Origin: Enterobacter cloacae complex sp. ECNIH7
Lineage (GTDB): Bacteria > Pseudomonadota > Gammaproteobacteria > Enterobacterales > Enterobacteriaceae
Assembly: GCF_002208095.1 (NCBI RefSeq)
Contig: NZ_CP017990.1
Coordinates: 2,790,001-2,854,000, forward strand
DNA length: 64,000 nt
Reading direction: 5' to 3'
A program made the position numbers and the translations under genes. Shown piece after piece: positions 1-9,948 of the stretch (position 1 is its first letter; each line of letters begins with the position of its first letter). The notes beneath the pieces were generated by a model that did no database searches, was not told the origin of the DNA, and saw only the letters and a list, made by a program, of their open reading frames with translations.

Positions 1-812
1 GTTTTTACGGCGCGCTGCAGGCGCTGGAACGCCTGAAGCTCAAAGCGTTGTCGATTGCGACGGATGTGCGCGAGGGGATTGACCTGAATGCCCTTGAACA
101 GGCGCTGAAGGAGTACCCGGTTAAAGCCTGCTGGATCATGACCAACAGTCAAAACCCGCTTGGCTTCACGCTGAGCGCGGAGAAAAAAGCGCAGCTTGTC
201 GCGCTGTTAACGCAACACAACGTCCCCCTGATTGAAGACGATGTCTACAGCGAGCTCTATTTTGGCCGCGAAAAGCCGCTCCCGGCGAAAGCATGGGATC
301 GCCAGGACATGACGCTTCACTGCTCGTCCTTTTCAAAATGTCTGGTAGCCGGTTTTCGCATCGGCTGGGTTGCGGCAGGAAAACACGCGAGACGCATTCA
401 GCAGCTACAGCTGATGAGCACGCTCTCCACCAGCTCACCCGTGCAGCTGGCGCTGGTGGATTACCTGGCGACGAAACGCTACGACGCCCATCTGCGCCGG
501 CTGCGGCGTACGCTCGCCGAGCGAAAACAGCAGGCCTGGCAGTCCCTTTTGCGCCATATGCCTGCCGGCGTCAAAATCCACCATAACGACAGCGGCTACT
601 TTTTATGGCTGGAGCTTCCGGCGCAGCTGGATGCGGGGCTGCTCAGCGAAAAAGCCTTAACGCACCACATCAGCATTGCGCCCGGAAAGATGTTTTCCAC
701 CTCCGACGCGTGGACACCGTTCTTCCGGTTTAATACCTCCTGGGCGTGGGGAGAGCGAGAAGAGCAGGCGGTCATTCAGTTAGGAAAATTAATTAGCACG
801 ATGCTGGAATAA
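1..812 (+). CDS. ydcR: MocR-type GntR/aminotransferase regulator YdcR, C-terminal part
   Basis: The reading frame is already open at base 3, so the start and the N-terminal GntR winged-helix domain lie outside the window. What remains is a fold-type I PLP aminotransferase domain with the NPLG motif (nt ~150-165), the IEDDVYSEL segment and the Schiff-base lysine in SSFSK (codon 336-338). The sequence closely resembles the C-terminal half of E. coli YdcR, a MocR-family regulator. In E. coli ydcR also sits directly upstream of ydcSTUV-patD, which supports the name and suggests it may regulate that operon. That regulatory role is inferred. Confidence 0.88.
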   Translation, partial: FYGALQALERLKLKALSIATDVREGIDLNALEQALKEYPVKACWIMTNSQNPLGFTLSAEKKAQLVALLTQHNVPLIEDDVYSELYFGREKPLPAKAWDRQDMTLHCSSFSKCLVAGFRIGWVAAGKHARRIQQLQLMSTLSTSSPVQLALVDYLATKRYDAHLRRLRRTLAERKQQAWQSLLRHMPAGVKIHHNDSGYFLWLELPAQLDAGLLSEKALTHHISIAPGKMFSTSDAWTPFFRFNTSWAWGEREEQAVIQLGKLISTMLE

Positions 813-921
813 ACTTTTCTCCGTTATTTAAATAATCAATTCTTATCCTGATGACGGCGCTGCGAATATTTCGCGGTGCCCTGTCATAGGAAATCTGCAT
901 ACCGTCTCTCGCGGCTAACTC

Positions 922-940
922 CTTGTCTATAATCCAGTTA
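922..940 (+). promoter_or_regulatory. Candidate sigma-S type -10 element upstream of ydcS
   Basis: The hexamer TATAAT at 928-933 is preceded by C (CTATAAT), and no convincing TTGACA lies 17 bp upstream. A C next to the -10 box and a weak -35 box are typical of RpoS promoters, and E. coli ydcS is known to depend on RpoS. It lies about 150 bp before the ydcS start. Only the sequence match is seen. Confidence 0.35.
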
Positions 941-1083
941 ACAGGGAATGCGCCCTCGGTCACACCTTGATGAAATTTCCTGAAGCCGTACGGTGCGGCG
1001 CATTTGCGCGGTCTACGTTTAATAAGGGAGATATTTTTACGGCACGGCTGCCGCTAAATTTCATTGCGACAGGAGTAACCCTT

Positions 1084-2229
1084 ATGAGCAAAAAATTTGC
1101 CCGCAGCAGCCTGTGCGCGCTCGGCATGACTATCATGACAGCGCAAGCCGCAGAACCACCAAAGGCCATCGGCGACGGGGAAGGTCGACTGGATATTATC
1201 GCCTGGCCGGGATACATCGAACGCGGACAGACGGATAAAAACTACGACTGGGTCACCCAGTTTGAAAAAGAGACCGGATGTGCGGTCAACGTCAAGACGG
1301 CGGCCACGTCGGATGAAATGGTCAGCCTGATGGCGAAAGGGGGATATGACCTGGTCACCGCCTCGGGTGACGCCTCCCTGCGCCTGATCATGGGGAAACG
1401 CGTTCAGCCCATTAACCCCGACCTCATCCCCAACTGGAAAACCCTCGACGCGCGGATTGTGAAAGGGGAATGGTTTAACGTCGGCGGGAAAGTCTACGGC
1501 ACGCCGTATCAGTGGGGGCCAAACCTGCTGATGTACAACACCAAAACCTTCCCGACGCCGCCGGACAGCTGGAGCGTGGTCTTTACCAAACAGGATCTGC
1601 CGGACGGTAAAACCAATCAGGGACGCGTTCAGGCCTATGACGGCCCGATTTATATCGCCGATGCGGCGCTCTTCGTCAAAGCTACCCAGCCGCAGCTGGG
1701 GATCAAAGACCCTTACCAGCTTACCGAAGCACAGTATGCCGCCGTGCTGAAAGTGCTGCGCGACCAGCACGCGCTGATCCACCGCTACTGGCATGACACC
1801 ACGGTTCAGATGAGCGATTTCAAAAATGAAGGCGTCGTGGCCTCCAGCGCCTGGCCGTATCAGGCGAATGCCCTGAAGGCCGAGAACCAGCCCATTGCCA
1901 CCGTCTTCCCGAAAGAGGGGGTGACAGGCTGGGCGGACACCACAATGCTGCACGCGCAGGCAAAACACCCGATGTGCGCCTACAAATGGATGAACTGGTC
2001 GCTGACGCCGAAAGTGCAGGGCGATCTGGCGGCCTGGTTTGGCTCCCTGCCCGTGGTTGCTGAAGGGTGTAAGGCCAGCACGCTGCTGGGTGATAAAGGC
2101 TGCGAAACGAACGGTTATAACGAGTTCAACAAAATCATGTTCTGGAAAACCCCCATCGCCGAAGGCGGCAAATTTGTCCCTTACAGCCGCTGGACGCAGG
2201 ATTACATCGCCATCATGGGCGGTCGTTAA
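1084..2229 (+). CDS. ydcS: ABC transporter periplasmic substrate-binding protein YdcS
   Basis: 381 residues, nearly identical in pattern to E. coli YdcS. The start is taken at ATG 1084 because it follows an AGGAGT ribosome site and gives a clean signal peptide (MSKKFARSSLCALGM to the AQA-AEP cleavage region). The same frame is open further upstream to 967, but that would bury the signal peptide. YdcS belongs to the spermidine/putrescine-binding (PotD/F-like) family and is thought to feed polyamines or GABA-type substrates to YdcTUV. The E. coli protein has also been reported to synthesise polyhydroxybutyrate. It heads the ydcSTUV-patD operon, 17 bp before ydcT. Confidence 0.93.
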   Translation: MSKKFARSSLCALGMTIMTAQAAEPPKAIGDGEGRLDIIAWPGYIERGQTDKNYDWVTQFEKETGCAVNVKTAATSDEMVSLMAKGGYDLVTASGDASLRLIMGKRVQPINPDLIPNWKTLDARIVKGEWFNVGGKVYGTPYQWGPNLLMYNTKTFPTPPDSWSVVFTKQDLPDGKTNQGRVQAYDGPIYIADAALFVKATQPQLGIKDPYQLTEAQYAAVLKVLRDQHALIHRYWHDTTVQMSDFKNEGVVASSAWPYQANALKAENQPIATVFPKEGVTGWADTTMLHAQAKHPMCAYKWMNWSLTPKVQGDLAAWFGSLPVVAEGCKASTLLGDKGCETNGYNEFNKIMFWKTPIAEGGKFVPYSRWTQDYIAIMGGR

Positions 2230-2246
2230 TTGCCCGGGAGCAGAAC

Positions 2247-3260
2247 ATGACGTACGCGGTAGAGTTTAACAACGTTTCCCGTCTGTACGGCGACGTACGG
2301 GCGGTGGATGGGGTCACCATTGCTATTCGTGACGGAGAATTTTTCTCCATGCTGGGGCCTTCGGGCTCCGGCAAAACCACCTGCCTGCGTCTGATCGCGG
2401 GTTTTGAACAGCTGTCAGGCGGCACAATTTCTATATTCGGCAAAGAGGCGAGCGAACTGCCTCCCTGGGAGCGGGATGTGAATACCGTCTTTCAGGACTA
2501 CGCGCTGTTCCCGCATATGTCGATCCTCGACAATGTTGCCTACGGGCTAATGGTCAAAGGCATCGACAAGAAAAAACGCCATGCGCAGGCTCGCGATGCC
2601 CTGGAAAAAGTGGGCCTGAGCTTTGCCATTGCCCGCAAACCTTCACAACTTTCCGGCGGCCAGCGGCAGCGTGTTGCCATCGCCCGGGCGCTGGTCAATG
2701 AGCCGCGCGTCCTGCTGCTGGATGAACCCTTAGGTGCGCTCGATCTCAAACTGCGTGAACAGATGCAGTTCGAGCTAAAGAAGCTTCAGCAGGAACTCGG
2801 CATCACCTTTATTTTTATCACCCACGATCAGGGCGAAGCCCTGTCCATGTCAGACCGGGTGGCGGTGTTCAATAACGGGCGCATCGAGCAGGTGGATACT
2901 CCGCGCGATCTCTACATGCGTCCGCGCACGCCGTTTGTCGCCGGTTTTGTCGGCACGTCCAACGTCTTTGATGCGGGCCTTGCGCAGAAAATATGCGGCA
3001 TGGAAGGCAGCTATTCCCTGCGCCCGGAACATATTCGCCTTAATGAGGGCGGAGACGTTCAGGTTCAGGGCATCGTGCAGGCCGTTCAGTATCAGGGGGC
3101 GGCCACGCGGCTGGAGCTGAAACTTGCCGATGGTGCCAAACTGCTGGTGAGCCAGGCCAATCTCAGTGAAACCTCGTCGCTGAGCGGCATTGCGCCGGGG
3201 CAGGCGGTGATGGCGTCGTGGTCACGCGAGGCGATGATTCGCCTGCACGAGGAGAGGTGA
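2247..3260 (+). CDS. ydcT: ABC transporter ATP-binding protein YdcT
   Basis: 337 residues with all nucleotide-binding motifs: Walker A GPSGSGKTT (residues ~38-46), signature LSGGQRQR (~135-142), Walker B VLLLDEP (~153-159) and the switch HD (ITHDQ). A C-terminal TOBE-like domain follows from about residue 240, as in PotA-type polyamine importers. It is the cytoplasmic ATPase that powers uptake through YdcU/YdcV. Its stop is one base before the ydcU start, so translation is probably coupled. Confidence 0.93.
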   Translation: MTYAVEFNNVSRLYGDVRAVDGVTIAIRDGEFFSMLGPSGSGKTTCLRLIAGFEQLSGGTISIFGKEASELPPWERDVNTVFQDYALFPHMSILDNVAYGLMVKGIDKKKRHAQARDALEKVGLSFAIARKPSQLSGGQRQRVAIARALVNEPRVLLLDEPLGALDLKLREQMQFELKKLQQELGITFIFITHDQGEALSMSDRVAVFNNGRIEQVDTPRDLYMRPRTPFVAGFVGTSNVFDAGLAQKICGMEGSYSLRPEHIRLNEGGDVQVQGIVQAVQYQGAATRLELKLADGAKLLVSQANLSETSSLSGIAPGQAVMASWSREAMIRLHEER

Positions 3261-3261
3261 A

Positions 3262-4206
3262 ATGTCTATGAGTGTCGCGCATCCTCCCGCCTCGCACGGC
3301 CGCTTAAGCCGGATGACGGCGCTGTTCTGGCGTAAACCGTCGCTCGGCCTGTTCCTGCTTCTGCTCGCGCCGCTCATGTGGTTTGGCATCGTCTATTTAG
3401 GATCGCTTCTGACCCTGCTGTGGCAAGGATTTTACACCTTTGACGATTTCACCATGGCCGTCACGCCGGATCTGACCCTGGCGAACATTCAGGCGCTTTT
3501 CAACCCGGCAAACTACGACATTATCCTGCGCACGTTAACCATGGCGATTGCGGTGACGATTGCCAGCGCCATCCTGGCCTTCCCGATGGCCTGGTACATG
3601 GCGCGATACACCCGCGGCAAGTGGAAAGCGTTTTTCTATATCGCTGTGATGCTGCCAATGTGGGCGAGCTACATCGTCAAAGCCTACGCCTGGACGCTGC
3701 TGCTGGCGAAGGATGGGGTGGCGCAGTGGTTTCTCAACCATATGGGGCTGGAGCCGATCCTGACCTCACTCCTTACGCTCCCGGCGATTGGCGGCAACAC
3801 CTTGTCCACCTCCGGGCTGGGACGGTTTCTGGTCTTCGTCTATATCTGGCTGCCGTTTATGATTCTGCCCGTCCAGGCGGCTCTGGAACGCCTGCCGGCC
3901 TCGCTACTGCAGGCCTCAGCCGACCTCGGCGCGCGCCCTCGCCAGACCTTTCGCTACGTCGTTCTGCCGCTGGCGATCCCGGGTATTGCCGCGGGCTCAA
4001 TATTCACCTTTTCCCTGACGCTGGGGGATTTCATCGTTCCGCAGCTGGTGGGGCCGCCGGGCTACTTCATCGGTAACATGGTCTACTCACAGCAGGGCGC
4101 CATTGGCAATATGCCCATGGCCGCCGCGTTCACGCTGGTGCCCATCGTGCTGATTTCACTCTATCTGGCGTTCGTGAAACGTCTGGGAGCATTCGATGCA
4201 CTCTGA
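3262..4206 (+). CDS. ydcU: ABC transporter permease YdcU
   Basis: 314 residues with about six hydrophobic segments. A permease EAA-type loop ([20 protein letters not shown], residues ~217-236) contacts the ATPase. It matches E. coli YdcU, one of two inner-membrane permeases of the putative polyamine/GABA importer. The first ATG at 3262 follows GGAGAGG; a second in-frame ATG lies two codons later. The 3' end overlaps the ydcV start by 11 bp, typical of permease pairs. Confidence 0.92.
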   Translation: MSMSVAHPPASHGRLSRMTALFWRKPSLGLFLLLLAPLMWFGIVYLGSLLTLLWQGFYTFDDFTMAVTPDLTLANIQALFNPANYDIILRTLTMAIAVTIASAILAFPMAWYMARYTRGKWKAFFYIAVMLPMWASYIVKAYAWTLLLAKDGVAQWFLNHMGLEPILTSLLTLPAIGGNTLSTSGLGRFLVFVYIWLPFMILPVQAALERLPASLLQASADLGARPRQTFRYVVLPLAIPGIAAGSIFTFSLTLGDFIVPQLVGPPGYFIGNMVYSQQGAIGNMPMAAAFTLVPIVLISLYLAFVKRLGAFDAL

Positions 4207-5002
4207 ACGCGCACCGCTGTTCCTGAAAGTGGCAGCGTGGGGAGGCGTTATCTTCCTGCACTTCCCGCTGCTGATTATCGCGACCTATGCCTTTAATACC
4301 GAAGACGCTGCCTTCAGCTTTCCGCCGCAGGGGCTGACGCTGAAGTGGTTCAGCGTGGCGGCGGGGCGCGGCGATATTATTGAATCCGTGACGTTGTCAC
4401 TTCAGATTGCCGCGCTCTCCACCGCGATTGCCCTCGTGCTTGGCACGCTTGCTGCAGCGGCGCTGTGGCGAAGCGAGTTTTTTGGCAAGAATGCGATCTC
4501 GCTGCTGCTGCTTTTGCCGATTGCATTGCCGGGGATCATCACCGGTCTGGCGCTGCTGACGGCCTTCAAAACGATCGACCTTGAGCCTGGGTTTTTCACC
4601 ATCGTGGTCGGACACGCCACCTTTTGCGTGGTGGTGGTGTTTAACAACGTGATTGCCCGGTTCAGACGCACCTCCTGGAGCCTGGTGGAAGCGTCGATGG
4701 ATCTCGGGGCTGACGGATGGCAAACCTTCCGCTATGTGGTGCTGCCCAATCTGGGTTCAGCGCTGCTGGCCGGGGGAATGCTGGCGTTTGCCCTGTCGTT
4801 TGACGAGATAATCGTCACAACGTTTACGGCGGGACACGAGCGCACGTTACCGCTGTGGTTGCTCAATCAGCTTGGTCGTCCGCGCGACGTTCCGGTCACC
4901 AACGTCGTAGCACTGCTGGTGATGCTGGTGACAACTATCCCCATTCTGGGAGCCTGGTGGCTAACCCGCGACGGTGAGAACATCGCCGGCAGCGGGAAAT
5001 AA
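4196..5002 (+). CDS. ydcV: ABC transporter permease YdcV
   Basis: 268 residues, six predicted membrane spans, with the EAA loop [20 protein letters not shown] (~163-182). Closely similar to E. coli YdcV through its whole length. Second permease of the YdcSTUV importer. It starts inside the end of ydcU and is followed 24 bp later by patD. Confidence 0.92.
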   Translation: MHSERAPLFLKVAAWGGVIFLHFPLLIIATYAFNTEDAAFSFPPQGLTLKWFSVAAGRGDIIESVTLSLQIAALSTAIALVLGTLAAAALWRSEFFGKNAISLLLLLPIALPGIITGLALLTAFKTIDLEPGFFTIVVGHATFCVVVVFNNVIARFRRTSWSLVEASMDLGADGWQTFRYVVLPNLGSALLAGGMLAFALSFDEIIVTTFTAGHERTLPLWLLNQLGRPRDVPVTNVVALLVMLVTTIPILGAWWLTRDGENIAGSGK

Positions 5003-5026
5003 CAGTGAATTCAACAGGAAAATGCT

Positions 5027-6451
5027 ATGCAAACACAACTGCTGATAGAGGGAAAACTGGTAACCGGAGAGGGAGAAAAACAGCCGGTCTATAACCCGGC
5101 CACTGGAGAACTCCTGCTGGAGATTGCCGAGGCGTCAGCGGCTCAGGTGGACGCGGCGGTTCAGGCGGCCGACCGTGCTTTCGCGGAGTGGGGGCAAACC
5201 ACGCCGAAAACCCGTGCCGAGTGCCTGCTGAAGCTGGCGGATGCGATTGAAGCGCATGGGGAGGACTTTGCCCGGCTCGAATCCCTCAACTGCGGCAAGC
5301 CGCTGCACTGTGCTCTGGGTGATGAAATTCCGGCGGTGGTCGACGTTTTCCGTTTCTTTGCCGGAGCCGCCCGCTGTCTGAACGGGCTGGCCGCCGGGGA
5401 GTACCTTGACGGCCACACGTCGATGATCCGCCGCGATCCGGTGGGCGTGGTTGCCTCTATTGCCCCATGGAACTATCCGCTGATGATGGCGGCCTGGAAG
5501 CTGGCGCCCGCGCTGGCGGCAGGGAACTGCGTGGTGATTAAGCCCTCAGAGATCACGCCCCTGACCGCGCTGAAGCTGGGAGAGCTGGCAAAAGATATCT
5601 TCCCGGCAGGTGTGCTAAACGTCCTGTTTGGCCGGGGGAAAACGGTGGGCGATCCGCTTACCGGGCATGAAAAAGTCCGTATGGTCTCGCTGACCGGTTC
5701 GATTGCTACCGGGGAACATATCATCGGCCATACCGCGTCCTCCATTAAACGCACCCACATGGAGCTGGGCGGCAAAGCGCCGGTTATCGTCTTTGATGAT
5801 GCCGACCTGGATGCGGTTGTCGAAGGGGTGCGGACGTTTGGTTTCTACAATGCCGGACAGGACTGTACGGCGGCGTGCCGGATTTATGCCCAGAAGGGCA
5901 TTTATGCCGCGCTGGTGGAAAAGCTGGGCGCAGCGGTCGCCAGCCTCAAAATGGGGGCGCCGGAGGATGACTCTACCGAACTGGGACCGCTCAGCTCGGC
6001 CGCCCATCTTTCACGCATCTGTCAGGCGGTCGATGAGGCGAAAGCGCTCGGCCACATCCGCGTTGTCACGGGCGGGAGCAAAAAAGAGGGGGCGGGCTAC
6101 TACTTCCAGCCAACCCTGCTGGCGGGGGCAAAGCAGGACGACGCCATCGTTCAGCGGGAGGTTTTTGGCCCGGTGGTGAGCGTCACCGAGTTTGACGACG
6201 AGGCGCAGGTGCTGGCCTGGGCGAACGATTCGCAGTATGGCCTGGCGTCATCGGTCTGGACCAAAGACGTTGGCCGCGCCCATCGCCTGAGCGCGCGCCT
6301 GCAGTACGGCTGCACCTGGGTGAATACCCATTTTATGCTGGTGAGCGAAATGCCGCACGGCGGCATGAAATTATCCGGCTACGGCAAAGATATGTCGGTC
6401 TACGGGCTTGAGGATTATACGGTCGTGCGGCATGTGATGATCAAACACTAA
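5027..6451 (+). CDS. patD: Gamma-aminobutyraldehyde dehydrogenase PatD
   Basis: 474 residues, the exact length of E. coli PatD (YdcW/Prr). It oxidises 4-aminobutanal, made from putrescine by PatA, to GABA with NAD. Visible family features: PWNYP (148-151), the Rossmann region with VSLTGS (220-225), the general-base glutamate in MELGG (E246) and the catalytic cysteine in GQDC (C280). It ends the ydcSTUV-patD operon, tying import of a polyamine-like substrate to putrescine breakdown. An ATG preceded by AACAGGAAA sets the start. Confidence 0.95.
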   Translation: MQTQLLIEGKLVTGEGEKQPVYNPATGELLLEIAEASAAQVDAAVQAADRAFAEWGQTTPKTRAECLLKLADAIEAHGEDFARLESLNCGKPLHCALGDEIPAVVDVFRFFAGAARCLNGLAAGEYLDGHTSMIRRDPVGVVASIAPWNYPLMMAAWKLAPALAAGNCVVIKPSEITPLTALKLGELAKDIFPAGVLNVLFGRGKTVGDPLTGHEKVRMVSLTGSIATGEHIIGHTASSIKRTHMELGGKAPVIVFDDADLDAVVEGVRTFGFYNAGQDCTAACRIYAQKGIYAALVEKLGAAVASLKMGAPEDDSTELGPLSSAAHLSRICQAVDEAKALGHIRVVTGGSKKEGAGYYFQPTLLAGAKQDDAIVQREVFGPVVSVTEFDDEAQVLAWANDSQYGLASSVWTKDVGRAHRLSARLQYGCTWVNTHFMLVSEMPHGGMKLSGYGKDMSVYGLEDYTVVRHVMIKH

Positions 6452-6459
6452 GCCCGCCA

Positions 6460-6485
6460 CGCCTGGCCGCATGCGCGGCCAGGCG
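6460..6485 (+). terminator. GC-rich hairpin after patD
   Basis: Perfect 11-bp arms (CGCCTGGCCGC and its complement) around an ATGC loop, just after the patD stop. Only TT follows, so it may act as an mRNA-stabilising or weak terminator hairpin. Confidence 0.5.
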
Positions 6486-6634
6486 TTCCCCGCGCCCGCC
6501 ATGAGTGTTACGTAAGATACTCAATTGTTATTATCCGCAATCTTTAAGTGGTTATTCTGTTACGAAAAAACTTGATCTGTATCAACATATGACGCATATT
6601 GCGTGCGGTTATTTTTTCGGCTCTGGTATACAGA

Positions 6635-6808
6635 ATGACGTTGTATCAAAAGATGTTGGTTTTTTACGCAATCATGGCTTCCATCTGCGCATTAATTACC
6701 TGGTTCCTTTCTAAAGACCGCAAACGTATCCGCCTGCTCAGCGCTTTTCTGGTGGGGTCAACCTGGCCAATGAGCTTTCCCGTTGCGCTGCTGGTCTCGC
6801 TTTTCTGA
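6635..6808 (+). CDS. ortT: Orphan membrane toxin OrtT (YdcX)
   Basis: 57 residues from ATG 6635, the same length as E. coli OrtT. The sequence ends PMSFPVALLVSLF and has two hydrophobic stretches separated by a basic turn (SKDRKRIR). In E. coli OrtT is an inner-membrane toxin without an antitoxin that slows growth under stringent-response conditions. The frame is open further upstream (to 6599), but the extra residues do not match the family. In E. coli it follows patD and precedes ydcY; here ydcY is displaced to 16261. Confidence 0.85.
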   Translation: MTLYQKMLVFYAIMASICALITWFLSKDRKRIRLLSAFLVGSTWPMSFPVALLVSLF

Positions 6809-6894
6809 AGCACGCTTCCATTTTTAAAAGATGAATATGGCATTCCAGATACGGTAACTGTATAAATACACAGTGAATCGTAAAAGGAGTGCTT

Positions 6895-7650
6895 ATGAAC
6901 AGTTTTTACTCGCAGCAGGCCGGTTGTACCGTGCGCTGGCATGACCTGCCCGGCACCGGCGATCCCGTGGTGTTCATTCACGGGCTGGGCTGCGCCTCTT
7001 CCTATGAATATCCCCGTGTCGTTCATGACCCGCTGTTCGGCGCGCGTAGAGCGATTCTCATCGATTTGCCCGGCAGCGGCTACAGCGACAAGCCTGAGCA
7101 CTACAGCTATAAAACCACCGACCAGGCGCACGTTGTGGCGGAACTGATTGACCATCTAGAGCTGGAGTCCTTTTGGTTATACGGCCACAGCATGGGCGGC
7201 AGCATTGCTATCGAAACGGCGGGGCTGCTGGCGTCGCGCGTGAAGGGGCTGATGGTGTCAGAGCCTAATTTTCACGCGGGCGGGGGCATGTTCAGCCGGT
7301 CTATTGCGGCGCAAACCGAGCAGCAGTTTCTGACGCAGGGCTATGACGCCATGCTCAGCGCGGAAAAAACGGCGTGGGCCGGGTGCCTGCAGAGCAATGC
7401 GCCGTATGCCGTCTGGCGGGGGGCATCGAGCCTGGTGGCGGGCGTTGAACCGGAATGGGAAGCGCAGTTTCTGTCACTTCCTTGCCCGGTAACGTTGATT
7501 TTCGGCGAGCTGTCTCTGCCGGATGACGATGTGGAAAGTCTGAAGCAAAAGGGCGTTGAGGTAAAAATTATCCCTGCGGCGGGGCACTCGATGTCGTGGG
7601 AGAATCCGCCTGCACTGGCACAGACGTTAGCCAGGTGTATGACGGAGTGA
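6895..7650 (+). CDS. Alpha/beta hydrolase, substrate unknown
   Basis: 251 residues. ATG 6895 is chosen because it sits six bases after AAGGAG; a GTG at 6889 overlaps that site. Alpha/beta-hydrolase marks: oxyanion HGLG (residues ~24-27), nucleophile elbow GHSMGG (~101-106), acid near GELSLPDD (~203-210) and catalytic histidine in AAGHSMSW (~226-233). No signal peptide, so cytoplasmic. It could be an esterase, lactonase or C-C hydrolase; nothing in the sequence fixes the substrate. It stands alone between ortT and a REP cluster and is part of the segment absent between ortT and ydcY in E. coli. Confidence 0.85.
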   Translation: MNSFYSQQAGCTVRWHDLPGTGDPVVFIHGLGCASSYEYPRVVHDPLFGARRAILIDLPGSGYSDKPEHYSYKTTDQAHVVAELIDHLELESFWLYGHSMGGSIAIETAGLLASRVKGLMVSEPNFHAGGGMFSRSIAAQTEQQFLTQGYDAMLSAEKTAWAGCLQSNAPYAVWRGASSLVAGVEPEWEAQFLSLPCPVTLIFGELSLPDDDVESLKQKGVEVKIIPAAGHSMSWENPPALAQTLARCMTE

Positions 7651-7666
7651 TGTGCGCAAAAGTTTC

Positions 7667-7741
7667 GCCCGGCGGCGCTACGCTTGCACGGGCCAACAAC
7701 GAGAAGAATGTAGGCCGGGTAAGCGGCAGCGCCACCCGGCA
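7667..7741. repeat. REP/BIME pair
   Basis: Two convergent REP-like units: 7667-7693, and 7710-7741 beginning TAGGCCGGGTAAGCGGCAGC. They sit between the alpha/beta hydrolase and the convergent srfC. Such pairs often act as transcription/mRNA boundaries and as insertion or rearrangement points. Confidence 0.8.
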
Positions 7742-7770
7742 AGAAATGCGGCTACATTGTTAATCAGCGT

Positions 7771-9948
7771 TCAGCGCAATAACGCGTGCAAGGCCTGACG
7801 CGCACCGGGCTGAACATCATGCGGATGCTGGTAATCAATGTTCTCTATCGCGCGGCTATAGAGTGCGACCAGCCAGTCGTATACGTACGCGGTGGCCGCA
7901 TGCACAGGCTGTTCTCCCAGTCGCGTCAAGCGAGGCTCGGCGCTGCTGACCACTGGCGTAACGAAGATGGCCTGCCCCTTGCGGATGCGGCTTGCCGGAC
8001 GTGTTGCCACAGGCGTCTGGTCGTAACCCAGCCAGCCAATGAAATTGCCCATCACGGCATGCAGCTGTGCCGCGCTGCTTTTATCCGCTTCGACGATACG
8101 CTGAAGCTGTTGAGGCAGATCAAGCCGGTAGCTGGTGACCACCAGCACATCCGCGATTTGCTGTAATACCGAAGGCTCCAGCCCAAGGCGCGCGGCCGTG
8201 GCCTCATTGCGGCTCCACTGACGCAGATGATTTATCCAGACTCTGTGCGCCAGACGCGCTTTGTCTTTTGTCTGGAACAGGCCGCTGCTTTCCTGGGTAT
8301 TCTCGGCAAACAGATCAATAGTGTCCGTAAACAGCCCGTTCACCTGCTCCTCGCGCGGCTGCTGAACGGCGAGCAGCGTTTCAAAGGCTTTCAGCGGCGG
8401 CAGCAGGCCTTCAAGCAGTTCGCCGTGGCGGGCGGCGCTGCTTTGCAGCGTGCGCACCATGTTTTCGGCCTGAGCGCGTCTTGTCCCCGGCTCTTCAACC
8501 AGCGGTGCCAGATAGCTCTGCATCAGCGATGAGAGCTCCTGTCGCAGCAAGCCTTTCAGCGTGCCGAGACGCTTCTGTCGCTGCGCGGGCAGCGTGGCCT
8601 GAGAGAGCCACTCAATGACGCGCTGCATGCTGTGGCTGTCCAGCGCCTGCAGCGTGCCCCAGCGTAAACCCGGCTTTCCAAGCAGATGCTGTACGGCTTC
8701 ATCGAGATTCTGTCGGGTGGTAAAACGGGCGTCGTGAGGGGTAATCGCCCACACCAGCCCCGGCAGGGCCGATTCTTCAGCAGGCTGCGTCTCCTTGACC
8801 CAGTTCATCAACACTTTTGCTTTTTTTGCCGTGTGTTCGTGCTGCGCCGTCGCGTTGCAAATCACCAGCACATCCGGCTGAAGCTGTTGACGGTAATGCT
8901 CGAGCAGCCACTGGGACTTCGCCTGGCTTAGCGGGTCGGCACGGTTATCTTCAAAAACCGGAATATCAATAATATCGACGTTATCCAGCGCGCCGTTCTC
9001 AACCGGCAGCACCAGCTCGCGGGTCAGGAAGGCCAGCACGTCGACGGGGATGCTGATGGCGTTTAGCATTTCACCGCTATTCAGCGGATGAAGCAGCGTC
9101 TCCTGCGCGTCCTGAAGATCTAACGTGCCGTCGTGCGTCAGGAACCCTTCACCCGGCAGGCCAAAGCTGTCCACCAGCAGGCTAAGCGGGGCAGCAAGCT
9201 CGCCGGCATGGCTGGTCTGGTGCAGCACATGGGCCAGTTTTAACCACTGCTGGGTCAACTCCTGCTGCTCGCCCCACAGCAGCGACCAGACGCTGGCCCG
9301 CGTGCTGAGATCGAGAGAAGGCACCAGCCGGGCGAACTCATGCCACAGGGCATCATCAATTTGTTGTTTAGCGGCGGGTACGGTGCTTTGCCAGAAGCGG
9401 GCTATCGCACCCACTTCCTGAGCCGTGATGCCGGGCACGCCCTGCGGCTGGCGCAGCCCGCGCCATTTCTCCAGACGTGTCTCAATGACCGCCTTATCTA
9501 CCGCGCGCATCTGCGGATGCAGCGTCGAGCGGGCAATAAACATCTGTACCAGCTCGGCCTCGGTGACCAGGCTTAGACGCAGCGGGAACGCCTCATCCGC
9601 CACCTCCGGGCTTTCCCGGGTGAAGCGGACGGCCATGTTGGTCAGGGCATGTCCCGGATTGATATGCGAAAAATAGTCAAAGGTGCGCTGGCCCGGCGTC
9701 ACGTTCAGGCGTCCATTACCGCTGCCGCACAGGGATAACAGCAGATGGGCTTTCGCGCTCTGCGAATGACCGTAAAGCCCAATGCTGCTCTGGCGCGTCA
9801 TGGCGCATTCAATGGCCTGCTCCCGCGCCTGCGCCGAGTTGATGCGAGCAAGCAGGGCGTCAGCATCGTTATCCAGCACAGGGGCGTTCAGGCGCGTCTC
9901 ATTAATCCACCCGATTAAGGCCTGAGTGGTGGTCGTCGTCGCTGTCAT
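7771..9948 (-). CDS. srfC: SrfC-like putative virulence factor (GTPase-like)
   Basis: 725 residues. It matches the SrfC family of the srfABC operon, first named in Salmonella as SsrB-regulated. An N-terminal P-loop-like motif GHSQSAKA (residues 60-67) follows a beta strand, and a Walker B/G3-like IIDIPVF (325-332) is followed by VLVICNAT. The layout is like a dynamin-type GTPase, but the P-loop lacks the GK[ST] ending (AKA), so nucleotide use is doubtful. The rest is mostly helical with no signal peptide or membrane span. Its ATG overlaps the srfB stop (ATGA), so the two are translationally coupled. The biochemical role is unknown. Confidence 0.8.
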   Translation of the reverse strand: MTATTTTTQALIGWINETRLNAPVLDNDADALLARINSAQAREQAIECAMTRQSSIGLYGHSQSAKAHLLLSLCGSGNGRLNVTPGQRTFDYFSHINPGHALTNMAVRFTRESPEVADEAFPLRLSLVTEAELVQMFIARSTLHPQMRAVDKAVIETRLEKWRGLRQPQGVPGITAQEVGAIARFWQSTVPAAKQQIDDALWHEFARLVPSLDLSTRASVWSLLWGEQQELTQQWLKLAHVLHQTSHAGELAAPLSLLVDSFGLPGEGFLTHDGTLDLQDAQETLLHPLNSGEMLNAISIPVDVLAFLTRELVLPVENGALDNVDIIDIPVFEDNRADPLSQAKSQWLLEHYRQQLQPDVLVICNATAQHEHTAKKAKVLMNWVKETQPAEESALPGLVWAITPHDARFTTRQNLDEAVQHLLGKPGLRWGTLQALDSHSMQRVIEWLSQATLPAQRQKRLGTLKGLLRQELSSLMQSYLAPLVEEPGTRRAQAENMVRTLQSSAARHGELLEGLLPPLKAFETLLAVQQPREEQVNGLFTDTIDLFAENTQESSGLFQTKDKARLAHRVWINHLRQWSRNEATAARLGLEPSVLQQIADVLVVTSYRLDLPQQLQRIVEADKSSAAQLHAVMGNFIGWLGYDQTPVATRPASRIRKGQAIFVTPVVSSAEPRLTRLGEQPVHAATAYVYDWLVALYSRAIENIDYQHPHDVQPGARQALHALLR

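Noticed and set aside
967..1083. Extended N-terminus for YdcS
   Set aside because: The upstream residues precede a standard signal peptide and the ribosome site at 1073-1078; the family starts at 1084.
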